NCBI RefSeq assembly: GCF_003054045.1
Contig: NZ_QBKH01000002.1
Span: forward strand, 806,001-870,000
DNA: 64,000 nt
Source: Sphingobacterium faecium
GTDB taxonomy: Bacteria > Bacteroidota > Bacteroidia > Sphingobacteriales > Sphingobacteriaceae
Direction of reading: 5' to 3'
The notes under the pieces were generated by a model. That model saw nothing but the letters and a program-made list of their open reading frames with translations, did no database searches and was not told the DNA's origin. The position numbers and the translations under genes are program-made. Of this stretch, positions 17,340 to 25,575 are shown piece after piece. How positions within the stretch are numbered: the stretch's first letter is position 1; every line of letters begins with the position of its first letter.

Positions 17340-18578
17340 GGAATCTACAGCTGCCACCTGAAATTTGTTGCCCGTAAATTTCGTGACAAGCATGCTCGCT
17401 ACCGTATCTCCGGTTGCATTTAAGATGGTGGCTAATGGATCAACCAATGTTCCGATAATCATAACCGCAGGAACAGCTTCAATAGGTAGGCCAAGGACAG
17501 AAATCATGAGCATTTCCCCAATATATCCGCCATTAGGAATTCCTCCAGCCACAACGCTTACAAGTACAGTAATGCCTAGCGCTGTAATAAGGGTAGTAGG
17601 ATCAAAGAAATCTTTCCCTATTAATAGAAAAGCAACGTATATTTTAAAAATTGATGATATACTCGAACCTTGCTTATGCAGGGTTGTTCCTAATGGAATG
17701 ACAACATTGGCTATCGCGTCAGGAATTCCTATTTTTTTTGCGGCAATTAAGTTGGCAGGCATAGTGGCCAAGCTGCTGCATGAACCTAGCGCAGTCAATG
17801 TGGGTACAATATTGTTTTTCCAGAATGAGGTGAGACCGTATTTACCATTAGAGATAAAGGCAAATATGCTAAAACCCAAAATGAAATAGATCGTTCCAAA
17901 AAGGTAATAAAGACCTAAAGGTTTGGCATAAAAGCCAAATAGTTGTGGACCGAGACTACTCACTTGATAGGCAAAATAAGCACCCAAACCTAAAGGCGAA
18001 ATTTTCATGATTAAAATCAGTAGATTTTTCATTACTTCGTTTCCACCATTTAAGAAGGCGAGAAAAGGTTGTGCTGCCATACTGGATTTTCGGGTTGCAA
18101 TACCTACCAAAAAGGAAAAAATAACGAGTGCGAGCATATTTTCCCTAGACAGTAATTTTCCAAATTCTGAAACGGTAATAAAGCGAACCATTTTATCACT
18201 CCAAGTATCATCAGGATTGTTCTCAAGCAGATGAGCACCATCGGCTACATGCGGAGCTTCCAAAGGGAAAAAATAAAGTACCGCAATAGTTGCACAAGCA
18301 GAAATTAGAACCCCCATTAAAAATACCATACTCATCGTGCCGATTATCTTTCCTAACTGGTTTGTACCTTCAATATTGGCTACAGAGGAAGAAATAGCGA
18401 AAAATACCAAAGGGATAACAGCAACAAATAATAAATTAAGAAAAATATCACCTATAGGTTTGATATAAACCACCACTTGGGGTAGATATATCCCTAAAAT
18501 ACTACCAATAAGTATACCTACGATCAGTAGGATAATGTTTCCATAATTTTGGAGAAATAAATTGATTGAATATGTCAT
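17328..18578 (-). CDS. Dicarboxylate/amino acid:cation symporter (DAACS family)
   Basis: A 416-aa membrane transporter with about eight transmembrane helices and hairpin loops typical of the GltP/GltPh family. LPQVVVYIKPIGDIFLNLLFVAVIPLVFFAI near residues 28-60 is the conserved early region. The serine-rich first hairpin reads ALGSCSSLATMPANL near 258, and VDPLATILNATGDTVASMLV near 380 matches the conserved helix 8. The usual NMDGTA motif of helix 7 is replaced by TTLHKQGSS near residue 295, so cation coupling or substrate may differ from classical glutamate transporters. Its end overlaps lpxR by 12 bp in convergent orientation. Confidence 0.85.
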   Translation of the reverse strand: MTYSINLFLQNYGNIILLIVGILIGSILGIYLPQVVVYIKPIGDIFLNLLFVAVIPLVFFAISSSVANIEGTNQLGKIIGTMSMVFLMGVLISACATIAVLYFFPLEAPHVADGAHLLENNPDDTWSDKMVRFITVSEFGKLLSRENMLALVIFSFLVGIATRKSSMAAQPFLAFLNGGNEVMKNLLILIMKISPLGLGAYFAYQVSSLGPQLFGFYAKPLGLYYLFGTIYFILGFSIFAFISNGKYGLTSFWKNNIVPTLTALGSCSSLATMPANLIAAKKIGIPDAIANVVIPLGTTLHKQGSSISSIFKIYVAFLLIGKDFFDPTTLITALGITVLVSVVAGGIPNGGYIGEMLMISVLGLPIEAVPAVMIIGTLVDPLATILNATGDTVASMLVTKFTGNKFQVAAVDSLES

Positions 18579-18848
18579 TGCGAAGACTAATTTAGTTTTT
18601 TTTCTAATATGTTTTATTAAAAATGTTGTAATAGAGATTTGTAATTAATATTTTCGACCAAAGGCATAATAAATATTTAGATTTCATGATTATTTAAAGA
18701 AATTTGTATTAAAGTATAAGCATTTCTTTTTTAGATATACTAAGCAGTGTATGTTTACAGATCGTAACAGAATACAAGAAGAAATAGTAATATTGGAATG
18801 TTTCCTTTTTTCAATTATTATTCATAACAACTGATATTAACAAGCAGA

Positions 18849-20000
18849 ATGAGCTATATTAGAATTAAAAAATATCTTAAAATCAAATATGAAGGTCTTT
18901 TGAGCACCCGTATACTTTGTCCTTTAGCAGGTCTGTTTTTTTTCATTTCTACTGGGTATGCACAAGGTCAGACTGGATTAGGAAAATACGATGGTCCTTA
19001 TTTCTTTTATGAGGATGGGGATACAACGCTAGTACGTGTGGAGAATGGGGAAATCCAGATCCAAACACCATCCGAAGCCTCTTTCTCGGTAACGACTGAG
19101 GATAGTCATCATCGTTTTAATGTATCCATGCATCCGATTGAGACTCCAGATTGGCATTATTCCAGTAGCGATACCCTATTAGTACTATCTGATCCCCACG
19201 GAGACTTTGAATCTTTTTTTTCGATTTTAAAAGCTCAGAAAGTCATCGGAAATAACTATGAATGGGTTTATGGCAAAAATAATCTAGTCATTATAGGAGA
19301 CGTCTTTGATCGCGGTAAAGATGTGTTACCCATTTTTTGGTTGATCTATAAGTTAGAATATGAAGCAGACCAAGCAGGTGGTAAAGTTCACTTTTTACTG
19401 GGAAATCATGAAGAAATGATCTTGCGAGGTAATTACAAATATGCACAAGATAAATATAAAATACTGGCAGATTCACTCGGAAAAGATTATCGTGAGTTTT
19501 GGGCGATAAACACAGAGTTAGGAAGATGGTTGCAAAGTAAAAATACAATGGAAAAGATAGGCGATCATCTTTTTGTACATGCAGGACTAAGTCGTACGAT
19601 GCTTGATCCAGCATGGACTATCCCAGCAGTGAATGACTCGGTGCGCAATGTTCTGTTTAGAACTAAAGAAGAACGTCAAAAATCGGTCGCTGGAACTTTT
19701 CTTTTTGGTAGCGAGGGACCTTTGTGGTATCGTGGTATGGTGCGCCAAGAAGAAAAATATCATCCTTTGAGTGAAGAAGAATTCAGTCAGATCCTTCAAA
19801 ATTACAACGCAACAAAAATATATGTGGGCCATACGATTTTTCCTGATATCACCGCTTTTTATAAAGGAAGAGTTATCGCTGTTAATGTCAATAATGAAAG
19901 CAACAGAACAAAGGGTACGGGGCGTGGTATACTCATTAATGGAGATAAAACATTTGTGATTTATGATGATATCAAGAAAAATAAAGTATTGCAGCAATAA
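18849..20000 (+). CDS. Secreted metallophosphoesterase
   Basis: A 383-aa calcineurin-like phosphoesterase with an N-terminal signal sequence (hydrophobic stretch at residues 20-38 followed by YAQGQ). The metal-site motifs are in order: VLSDPHGDFESFF near 109, IIGDVFDRG near 146, LLGNHEEM near 181, FVHAGLSR near 241 and YVGHTIF near 324. This arrangement resembles the Shewanella-like protein phosphatases, which are predicted to act on phosphopeptides or other phosphoesters in the periplasm. The substrate cannot be stated. A hairpin terminator follows 28 bp after the stop codon. Confidence 0.88.
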   Translation: MSYIRIKKYLKIKYEGLLSTRILCPLAGLFFFISTGYAQGQTGLGKYDGPYFFYEDGDTTLVRVENGEIQIQTPSEASFSVTTEDSHHRFNVSMHPIETPDWHYSSSDTLLVLSDPHGDFESFFSILKAQKVIGNNYEWVYGKNNLVIIGDVFDRGKDVLPIFWLIYKLEYEADQAGGKVHFLLGNHEEMILRGNYKYAQDKYKILADSLGKDYREFWAINTELGRWLQSKNTMEKIGDHLFVHAGLSRTMLDPAWTIPAVNDSVRNVLFRTKEERQKSVAGTFLFGSEGPLWYRGMVRQEEKYHPLSEEEFSQILQNYNATKIYVGHTIFPDITAFYKGRVIAVNVNNESNRTKGTGRGILINGDKTFVIYDDIKKNKVLQQ

Positions 20001-20027
20001 AAATTAAATATGCTAAATTATAATTTT

Positions 20028-20056
20028 GGGCTGGGGTCATATTCCAGCCCTTTTTT
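20028..20056 (+). terminator. Intrinsic terminator of the metallophosphoesterase gene
   Basis: A GGGCTGG / CCAGCCC stem (20028-20034 and 20044-20050) followed directly by six T residues. Confidence 0.88.
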
Positions 20057-20060
20057 GATT

Positions 20061-21278
20061 TTAGTTTTGTTTTTTACCCAATAATAAGCGTACTTGAGAC
20101 CCCCAGCCACCAATCACGATATCATCGACACCGTCAGCATTCACGTCACCAACTGCAATACCCCAACTTCTCCCTCGAGTGATTTCAGGTATAACATCAT
20201 CTGTCACAAATGAAAAATGCCCAGATCCGTTATTTCGTAGTGCTTGGACTTGCATTTCCTCAAAAGGAGGTATCTTAATGGCGCTTAAGATAATGTCGAG
20301 ATGCCCATCTTGATCAAAATCGACTGTTGTAGCGGCATAGGTCGAAAATTCCTGTTCGGGCATTCTTGATTCTGTTTCATCAACGAAGAGACGATTACCT
20401 TGGTTTATAAATAATCGTGCCCGTGGATCTTTTTCTTTGGCTCCGCCATTGCTTGTCAGATTTGCGAAAAGTAAATCGGGTTTTCCATCACCATTGGCAT
20501 CAAAAACTATAACTTCTCTTGTATGCAAGGGGATATTTAAAGGAAGACCCATAGCATGTTCGATGAAATTACCTTGACCATCATTAAATAATAAACGATT
20601 TGGCGTTTCTTCATTGCCAATAATCAGGTCGACATGACCATCATCATCCAAATCTGCCAATTTTATTGACTGTGTTTGATCGGCAACCTGTGGTAGTGAG
20701 ACGGTAGAATGATCGAGGAAATAACCTGGTCTTTTAGGATCATTTAACCATAAAAAATTTTGTGGTGATTGACCAGAATTGCCAATAACAATATCCATTA
20801 ATCCATCTCCGTTGACATCTGCGACATCTAAACCATTTGCCTCACTTTTCCCCAATAAACGATCAGAAACGTCAGTAAATGTACCATCACCATTTCCTAA
20901 ATAATATTCATGATGTTGATCATCTTCAGCAACGAAAATAAGATCTAATAGACCGTCTTGATTAAAATCAGCAGCTCTTACATGTTCGGTATCATGAGAT
21001 TTAGGAACAAAAGTATCTTTTTTCCAAGAGAAAATCCCTTTTCCATCATTGAGGTATAATCGATTAGGTTGTGATTCTAATGCTAAAACGAGATCTAAAT
21101 CTCCGTCACCATCTACATCTATTAGAATCACATCTAGAGCATGTGCTTTTGCATCTTGTGGGAGATGCGTTATTGTAACGTCGTCAAAATATTTAGTTTG
21201 TGCTAAACTACAAGAAGAAGTGCCTATAATTAGACAAAGACCCATATAGCGAAGAGATCGTTTTAAAAAACCATTCAT
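20061..21278 (-). CDS. FG-GAP/VCBS repeat secreted protein
   Basis: A protein of about 405 aa built from FG-GAP (VCBS) beta-propeller repeats. The repeating pattern of DxDGDGxxDLV can be seen at least seven times, for example VDGDGDLDLVLA, FNQDGLLDLIFV, VNGDGLMDIVIG, LDDDGHVDLIIG, ANGDGKPDLLFA, FDQDGHLDIILS and VNADGVDDIVIG. These loops bind Ca2+, and the fold often mediates protein or carbohydrate contacts outside the cell. I chose the ATG at 21278 (MNGFLKRS); a more upstream TTG at 21311 would extend it by 11 residues. The N-terminus has a hydrophobic segment then TSSCSLAQ, so it is exported, possibly as a lipoprotein. Substrate unknown. Confidence 0.82.
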   Translation of the reverse strand: MNGFLKRSLRYMGLCLIIGTSSCSLAQTKYFDDVTITHLPQDAKAHALDVILIDVDGDGDLDLVLALESQPNRLYLNDGKGIFSWKKDTFVPKSHDTEHVRAADFNQDGLLDLIFVAEDDQHHEYYLGNGDGTFTDVSDRLLGKSEANGLDVADVNGDGLMDIVIGNSGQSPQNFLWLNDPKRPGYFLDHSTVSLPQVADQTQSIKLADLDDDGHVDLIIGNEETPNRLLFNDGQGNFIEHAMGLPLNIPLHTREVIVFDANGDGKPDLLFANLTSNGGAKEKDPRARLFINQGNRLFVDETESRMPEQEFSTYAATTVDFDQDGHLDIILSAIKIPPFEEMQVQALRNNGSGHFSFVTDDVIPEITRGRSWGIAVGDVNADGVDDIVIGGWGSQVRLLLGKKQN

Positions 21279-21557
21279 ACTTTTATATTTTTGTAATCTG
21301 TTAATATACAAATAATTATCGGGATGATGGGTTGTTGTATATGATTATTTAGCTATGTTAAACTTTTCTTATACTTGCTGTTTGGCTTTTTCTACTATAA
21401 TAAATTGTTACTTAATTAAGTTCCATGTGGATTGTACTGATGTTTTTTTTTCTAGCCTGTAGGGATGCTAACACTAATCATTTTTGGTCTTTTATACTTA
21501 TGATCGTTGAAGATTATAATAATGATTGCATACATACCGATTAAGATCTATTTATTT

Positions 21558-21565
21558 TACTTTTG
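21558..21565 (+). promoter_or_regulatory. Probable -7 promoter element of mnmD
   Basis: TACTTTTG matches the Bacteroidota TAnnTTTG element. The first ATG of mnmD lies only 6 nt further on (21572), so the inferred transcript has almost no leader. Confidence 0.5.
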
Positions 21566-21571
21566 TTCCAT

Positions 21572-22246
21572 ATGCAAGAAATGGAATTTGTAACAACAGG
21601 AGACGGTTCAAAGACATTGTTCAATGAACAAATAGGGGAGTGTTATCACTCCAAACATGGTGCAGTTCAGGAAAGTAAACATGTTTTTATTCATACAGGG
21701 CTTGATTATTATATACAACAGCATCAGCTACATAAAGTTGCAATTTTAGAAGTCGGGTTTGGAACAGGTTTAAATTTCACACAAACGCTAGCTTACATTG
21801 CTGATAAACAGGTTGAGATAGATTATGTTGGAATAGAGGGATTTCCATTACCCCTAGATGTGATTCAAGAAATTGGTTATGATGCTTTTGTGTCAGAGGA
21901 AGATTGGAAAAATTATATCTCGCATTACAAGGACGCATTAACTGGAACCATGCAGGTCAACAAACAAGCGCAGTTACATATCAATCATACTTTATTGATG
22001 AATTTTAACTCCAATAAGATTTTTGATATCGTATACTTTGATGCATTTGCTGCGGTTCATCAACCCGAAATGTGGACAGATGAAGCATTAGCGCATGTTG
22101 CTAAATTTATAAAACCAGGAGGTGTATTTGTTACCTATGCGATCACTGGAAATCTTAAAAGAAGTATGAAGGCTTTAGGATTTACGATTGAAAAAGCTCC
22201 AGGTGCACCTGGGAAAAGAGAAATGCTGCGGGCAACAAAAATTTAA
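21572..22246 (+). CDS. mnmD: tRNA mnm5s2U34 biosynthesis methyltransferase MnmD
   Basis: A 224-aa S-adenosylmethionine-dependent methyltransferase. MnmD converts nm5s2U34 to mnm5s2U34 in tRNA anticodons, as the methyltransferase half of bacterial MnmC does in proteobacteria. The visible motifs are an opening TGDGSKTLFNEQIGECYHSKHGA, the SAM-binding ILEVGFGTGLNF near residue 57-68, FDAFAAVHQPEMWT near 155-168 and GGVFVTYAITGNLKRSM near 185-201. No FAD domain is present, so the oxidase half must be separate or missing. A longer frame opens with TTG at 21563, but this TTG overlaps the promoter element, so the ATG at 21572 is preferred; ATG at 21581 is also possible. Confidence 0.88.
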   Translation: MQEMEFVTTGDGSKTLFNEQIGECYHSKHGAVQESKHVFIHTGLDYYIQQHQLHKVAILEVGFGTGLNFTQTLAYIADKQVEIDYVGIEGFPLPLDVIQEIGYDAFVSEEDWKNYISHYKDALTGTMQVNKQAQLHINHTLLMNFNSNKIFDIVYFDAFAAVHQPEMWTDEALAHVAKFIKPGGVFVTYAITGNLKRSMKALGFTIEKAPGAPGKREMLRATKI

Positions 22247-22328
22247 TAGAGAACTAGCGTATGTTGGTTGTTTCTGATCAAAATTAGGCTATCGTATTTT
22301 CTATCCAATACCAATAAATTATATGGAG

Positions 22329-22357
22329 GTCATCATCTTATGATGATGACGTTTTTT
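22329..22357 (+). terminator. Intrinsic terminator downstream of mnmD
   Basis: A 9-bp perfect stem GTCATCATC / GATGATGAC (22329-22337 and 22342-22350) with a 4-nt loop, followed by GTTTTTTAT. It lies about 80 bp after the mnmD stop. Confidence 0.85.
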
Positions 22358-22454
22358 ATAAGAAGAGTAGGGAATTAGAAGTGATTAAAATAGTTCGCGT
22401 GCTAATTTATGTATTCAAAATGCTGCAAGAACTTAAAAAAGTATGCAAAAGTTG

Positions 22455-22975
22455 GATCACTTCTTGGCTGGGAGCGATCCCTTCTTGAGAAGAAGGGATT
22501 ACATCTTCTTAAGAAGTAAGGCAATCTTTACAAGAAGTAACTCGTTCTTGAAAAGATTGTCCTCATTATTTGGCTTTATCGTCGATTCTTTAAAGGAAGG
22601 ACCTCTATGTTTAAAAGAACTGACCCCTTCTTTTACACATAGAGGTACTTCTTCTCTATATGCAATCCCTTCTTATTAATAAGCAGTCCCTTGTTTTTAA
22701 GTTATAATCGCTTGTTTTTAAGTTCTGATCGTTTGTTTTTGCTTATGATCGCTTTTTTTAGAATAATTGACCAAAACTTCTAAAGTTGATCCATGTTTTC
22801 TTCATAATCAGATTATCATTAAAGAAATATAGAGCGGTTTTGGTCGTATGCATGATTATTTTTAGAAAGAAGGTGTCACTTCTTTTAAAGATGTGATCCA
22901 ATCTTTAAAAGAAGGAACTACTTATTTGAAAGAAGGTGTCACAGAAAGCGAGTATTTAGAAAGGAATGTCTCGTA
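22455..22975. repeat. Array of degenerate repeats of about 21 bp, rich in inverted repeats (non-coding)
   Basis: This gene-free stretch is built from a degenerate unit of about 21 bp centred on CCCTTCTT-n-AAAGAAGG. Consecutive units such as CGCTTGTTTTTAAGTTCTGAT can be followed for most of 22455-22760, with further copies at 22866-22975. Several units form hairpins. A perfect 10-bp stem has arms at 22477-22486 and 22490-22499. A 19-bp stem with one G-U pair has arms at 22601-22619 and 22628-22646. GAAAGAAGGTGTCAC occurs exactly twice, at 22866-22880 and 22928-22942, a spacing of 62 bp or close to three units. Small reading frames across it show a 7-residue periodicity (such as SLKEGTT) but are interrupted by stops, so I do not call a protein. 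Units abut each other without unique spacers, so this is not a CRISPR array. Confidence 0.7.
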
Positions 22976-23103
22976 TTGTCGTTTAAAGGCATATTTTCTT
23001 TTAATAACCCACTTAAAAATTAAATATTCATAAATTTATAATATAATTGTTTCGCTAACTTTTTCAAATCATTACAGCTGTATTTCTAATAGTTTTCTAA
23101 TGA

Positions 23104-23131
23104 TTTGCCTCTATATTCCAACCTAAATTTG
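23104..23131 (+). promoter_or_regulatory. Probable promoter of the porin/Dabb/cupin operon
   Basis: A TTTG at 23104-23107 and a TAAATTTG at 23124-23131 are spaced by 16 bp, slightly shorter than the usual Bacteroidota spacing. The ATG of the porin lies 36 bp downstream of the second element. Confidence 0.5.
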
Positions 23132-23166
23132 TCTTAACAAACGAATCATATTAAAGACAAATTATC

Positions 23167-24492
23167 ATGAATAAAAAGCCGCTGTTTGCGTCATTATTAT
23201 TGACCATTGGTCTTACTGGAATCCATATAAGTAAGGCACAAACAAATGATTTTGGAAATCCCAAACTCACCCATTATTTAAATAAGGAGCATACTCGTTA
23301 TGTGAGCTTCAGTGGGTATGCAGAACTGTGGGCGCGTTACACTCAATTAAATCCAGGAAGCCTTGTTAATAATGAACCAGTAGGAAGTGTATCCGATTTA
23401 TCACTGCGCCGTATTCGTGCGAAGATGACGTATAAACCAACTGAAAACTTGTATTTCGTACTGCAAATGGGGCCTACAAATGTGAATGTGAACAGTAAAA
23501 ATAATACCTATATGGATCTACTTGATGCATATGCAGAGTATAGCTTTAGCCCTAAGCTTGCAGTAGGTGCTGGACGTTCTACTTGGAGAGGACTATCTCG
23601 TTTCACAACAGGACCTCAGGCAACTTTACTCTATGATCTTCCCCTATATGCGACATCAAACACAGGTATTACAGATATGACGGTGCGGGAGATGAGTGCC
23701 TATATTAAAGGTCAGCTGGGACGTCTTGATTACCGACTGGTAGTTGCTGATCCTTATACGGCAACAAATGCAGATCCGGAATTAAATGTCGCTAAATTTA
23801 GTAAAAATGAAGCCCGTAAAGATGTTTCAGGTTACTTTAGATATGCATTTTTTGACAAGGAGAATAATGAAACGCCATTTAATGCGGGTACCTATCTAGG
23901 GAAGAAAAGAGTATTAAGTGTAGGTGGGGGATTTGAATATATGCACGATGCATTATGGCATTTAGATGCTGATAAAGCAGTACAAAACGATGATATGAAA
24001 AGCGTAGCACTAGATATTTTCTATGACGCACCCCTCAATAAGGGTAAAGGAACTTCTATCAGTGCGTACGCTATGGCCATGCATAATGACTATGGACCTA
24101 ATTATGTCCGATTTTCGGGAACAAATAATCCAGCTACGGGAGTAGTGGCTGCCAGTGCAAGTTTAAATGGGGCTGGAAATGCTTTACCTACCGCAGGAAC
24201 GGGTAATACATTTTATGCTCAAATAGGAGGTACATTGCCCTATTTTAGCCGCAATAATCATAACCTGCAACTGCAGCCCGCAGTATCCATACAACTTGCC
24301 AACTACAATGCTTTAAAAGATAATAGTGCGATATACGATGCTGGAATATCGATGTTATTTCATGGAAATAGTAGCCGCTTGACCTTCGATGCTCAAAATA
24401 GACCAATTTATAGCATGAATGCAGCAAAAGAAAGTTTGGTGACAGATCATAAATGGGCCTTTATCCTTAAATATAGAATAGATTTTAATTAA
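23167..24492 (+). CDS. Porin-like outer-membrane protein
   Basis: A 441-aa predicted outer-membrane barrel with a clear signal peptide (MNKKPLFASLLLTIGLTGIH, cleaved near SKAQ at residue 25). After it, alternating hydrophobic/polar strands, SLRRIRAKMTYKPTENLYFVLQMG near 75-98 and a C-terminal WAFILKYRIDFN ending in an aromatic-containing strand are typical of the phosphate-selective porin O/P superfamily in Bacteroidota. The actual permeant is unknown. It is the first of three genes for exported proteins packed within about 2.3 kb, followed by a two-component system. No TonB plug is present. Confidence 0.78.
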   Translation: MNKKPLFASLLLTIGLTGIHISKAQTNDFGNPKLTHYLNKEHTRYVSFSGYAELWARYTQLNPGSLVNNEPVGSVSDLSLRRIRAKMTYKPTENLYFVLQMGPTNVNVNSKNNTYMDLLDAYAEYSFSPKLAVGAGRSTWRGLSRFTTGPQATLLYDLPLYATSNTGITDMTVREMSAYIKGQLGRLDYRLVVADPYTATNADPELNVAKFSKNEARKDVSGYFRYAFFDKENNETPFNAGTYLGKKRVLSVGGGFEYMHDALWHLDADKAVQNDDMKSVALDIFYDAPLNKGKGTSISAYAMAMHNDYGPNYVRFSGTNNPATGVVAASASLNGAGNALPTAGTGNTFYAQIGGTLPYFSRNNHNLQLQPAVSIQLANYNALKDNSAIYDAGISMLFHGNSSRLTFDAQNRPIYSMNAAKESLVTDHKWAFILKYRIDFN

Positions 24493-24499
24493 TAATAAC

Positions 24500-24910
24500 A
24501 TGAAAAGGAAAAATTTCATACAAACATTAGGAACTGTAGGAGTCTTGGGCGTAACAAGTTCTACCCTACTAGCAGCAAATCATAAAAAAGTAAAGCCTGT
24601 GTTTTTTCATTATCTACTTTTTTGGCTCAAACCTGAGCTTTCAGTAATGCAAGTTGAAGAATTTAAACAATTTTTTGAAGGGCTCAAAAAATTACCCTAT
24701 GTCAAAAATGTACGTTATGGTAAACCTGCCGCTTCAAGTCCACGTACTGTTTTAGATAATAGTTTTACATACAATGTCTCGATGGAATTCGATAGCCTCG
24801 AGGAGCTAGAAGCTTATGGGAAATTGCCACAACATCTTGCTTTGGTAGCGCAGTATAAACCTTACTTTGATCGTATGATGGTGCACGACAGTGTATATGA
24901 AAATTTGTAA
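24500..24910 (+). CDS. Exported Dabb (stress-response A/B barrel) domain protein
   Basis: A 136-aa protein starting MKRKNFIQTLGTVGVLGVTS, a Tat-like leader with KRKNF in place of RRxF and a hydrophobic stretch to about residue 25. The rest is one dimeric alpha/beta barrel (Dabb) domain: VFFHYLLFWLKPELSVMQVEEF near 35-56, LPYVKNVRYGKPAASSPR near 66-83, and TYNVSMEFDSLEELEAYGKLPQHLAL near 92-117. Such domains are found in plant stress proteins and in cyclases such as olivetolic acid cyclase; exported versions in Bacteroidota have no established role. It follows the porin by 8 bp and is probably cotranscribed with it. Confidence 0.82.
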   Translation: MKRKNFIQTLGTVGVLGVTSSTLLAANHKKVKPVFFHYLLFWLKPELSVMQVEEFKQFFEGLKKLPYVKNVRYGKPAASSPRTVLDNSFTYNVSMEFDSLEELEAYGKLPQHLALVAQYKPYFDRMMVHDSVYENL

Positions 24911-24941
24911 AAATAATAATAGATCTTAAAATTAATAAAAA

Positions 24942-25430
24942 ATGAAAATCATCTCAAAAGCAATCATGCTTGTCAGTTTAGCATTTATTGGTCAATCACT
25001 AAAAGCTCAAGAAAATCATGGAAACATTACATCGGTAAAAGTAGAAGAAAGTGAAGGTAAAATGCCCGCGATTCGATTGATCAATAATCCTGATGGAACT
25101 TGTTCTTTTGAAAAAGGATATATTCCAACATTGAAACATGCGAGCACAACTACTTTTTGGTCTAGCAACAAAACAGAGGATTGGGAAAAAAATGCGCATC
25201 CTGCTCCAAGACGTCAATATGTAGTGACATTAAAAGGCAAAATCCGGTTTAAGGTCAGTGATGGTTCCACATTTTTGATTAAACCGGGGGTGATCTTACT
25301 CGCTGAAGATTTGAAAGGAAAAGGCCACAGTTGGCAAATGGTTCATACGAAAAGCTGGGAACGTTTATATATACCGCTACAAGAAGGGGCCGATGATTTA
25401 TTTGTCGCCAGTTATGACTCGAAAAAATAG
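24942..25430 (+). CDS. Exported cupin-domain protein
   Basis: A 162-aa protein with a signal peptide (residues 1-22, ending SLKAQ) and a single cupin fold. The core is recognisable in RRQYVVTLKGKIRFKVSDGSTFLIKPGVILLAEDLKGKGHSWQM near residues 88-132, but the metal-binding histidines of classical cupins are only partly present (a His in GKGHSW). It could be a binding protein or a weakly catalytic cupin; the ligand is unknown. It is the last gene of the porin/Dabb/cupin operon and is followed by a long inverted repeat. Confidence 0.78.
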   Translation: MKIISKAIMLVSLAFIGQSLKAQENHGNITSVKVEESEGKMPAIRLINNPDGTCSFEKGYIPTLKHASTTTFWSSNKTEDWEKNAHPAPRRQYVVTLKGKIRFKVSDGSTFLIKPGVILLAEDLKGKGHSWQMVHTKSWERLYIPLQEGADDLFVASYDSKK

Positions 25431-25491
25431 AGATGCCAATAGGAGAAATACTATTTTTTCAATAGTATAATGATCAAAGTAAAGGTAGGTT

Positions 25492-25528
25492 TTGCTGTGC
25501 ATGCTGTATATAACAGTATGCACAGCAA
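25492..25528 (+). terminator. 16-bp hairpin between the cupin gene and the response-regulator gene
   Basis: Arms 25492-25507 (TTGCTGTGCATGCTGT) and 25513-25528 are complementary except for one G-U pair, with an ATATA loop. The sequence after it is only moderately T-rich, so it may be an intrinsic terminator for the upstream operon, or an operator upstream of the two-component genes. Confidence 0.6.
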
Positions 25529-25562
25529 TTTCTTGTTGATTTTATTTTATTTAAAAAGTATC

Positions 25563-25570
25563 TACATTTG
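25563..25570 (+). promoter_or_regulatory. Probable -7 promoter element of the response-regulator gene
   Basis: TACATTTG matches TAnnTTTG and ends only 5 nt before the ATG at 25576; a TTG lies 24 bp upstream (25536-25538). A leaderless transcript is implied. Confidence 0.5.
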
Positions 25571-25575
25571 TTTAT

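Noticed and set aside
22443-22679. A 78-residue plus-strand reading frame across the repeat array
   Set aside because: Its peptide periodicity follows the 21- to 24-bp DNA repeats, it has no recognisable fold or leader, and the array continues beyond it in other frames with stops. I treat it as a product of the repeats.
22455-22975. Possible CRISPR array
   Set aside because: The units are degenerate and directly adjacent, without constant repeats separated by unique spacers, and no cas genes are near.
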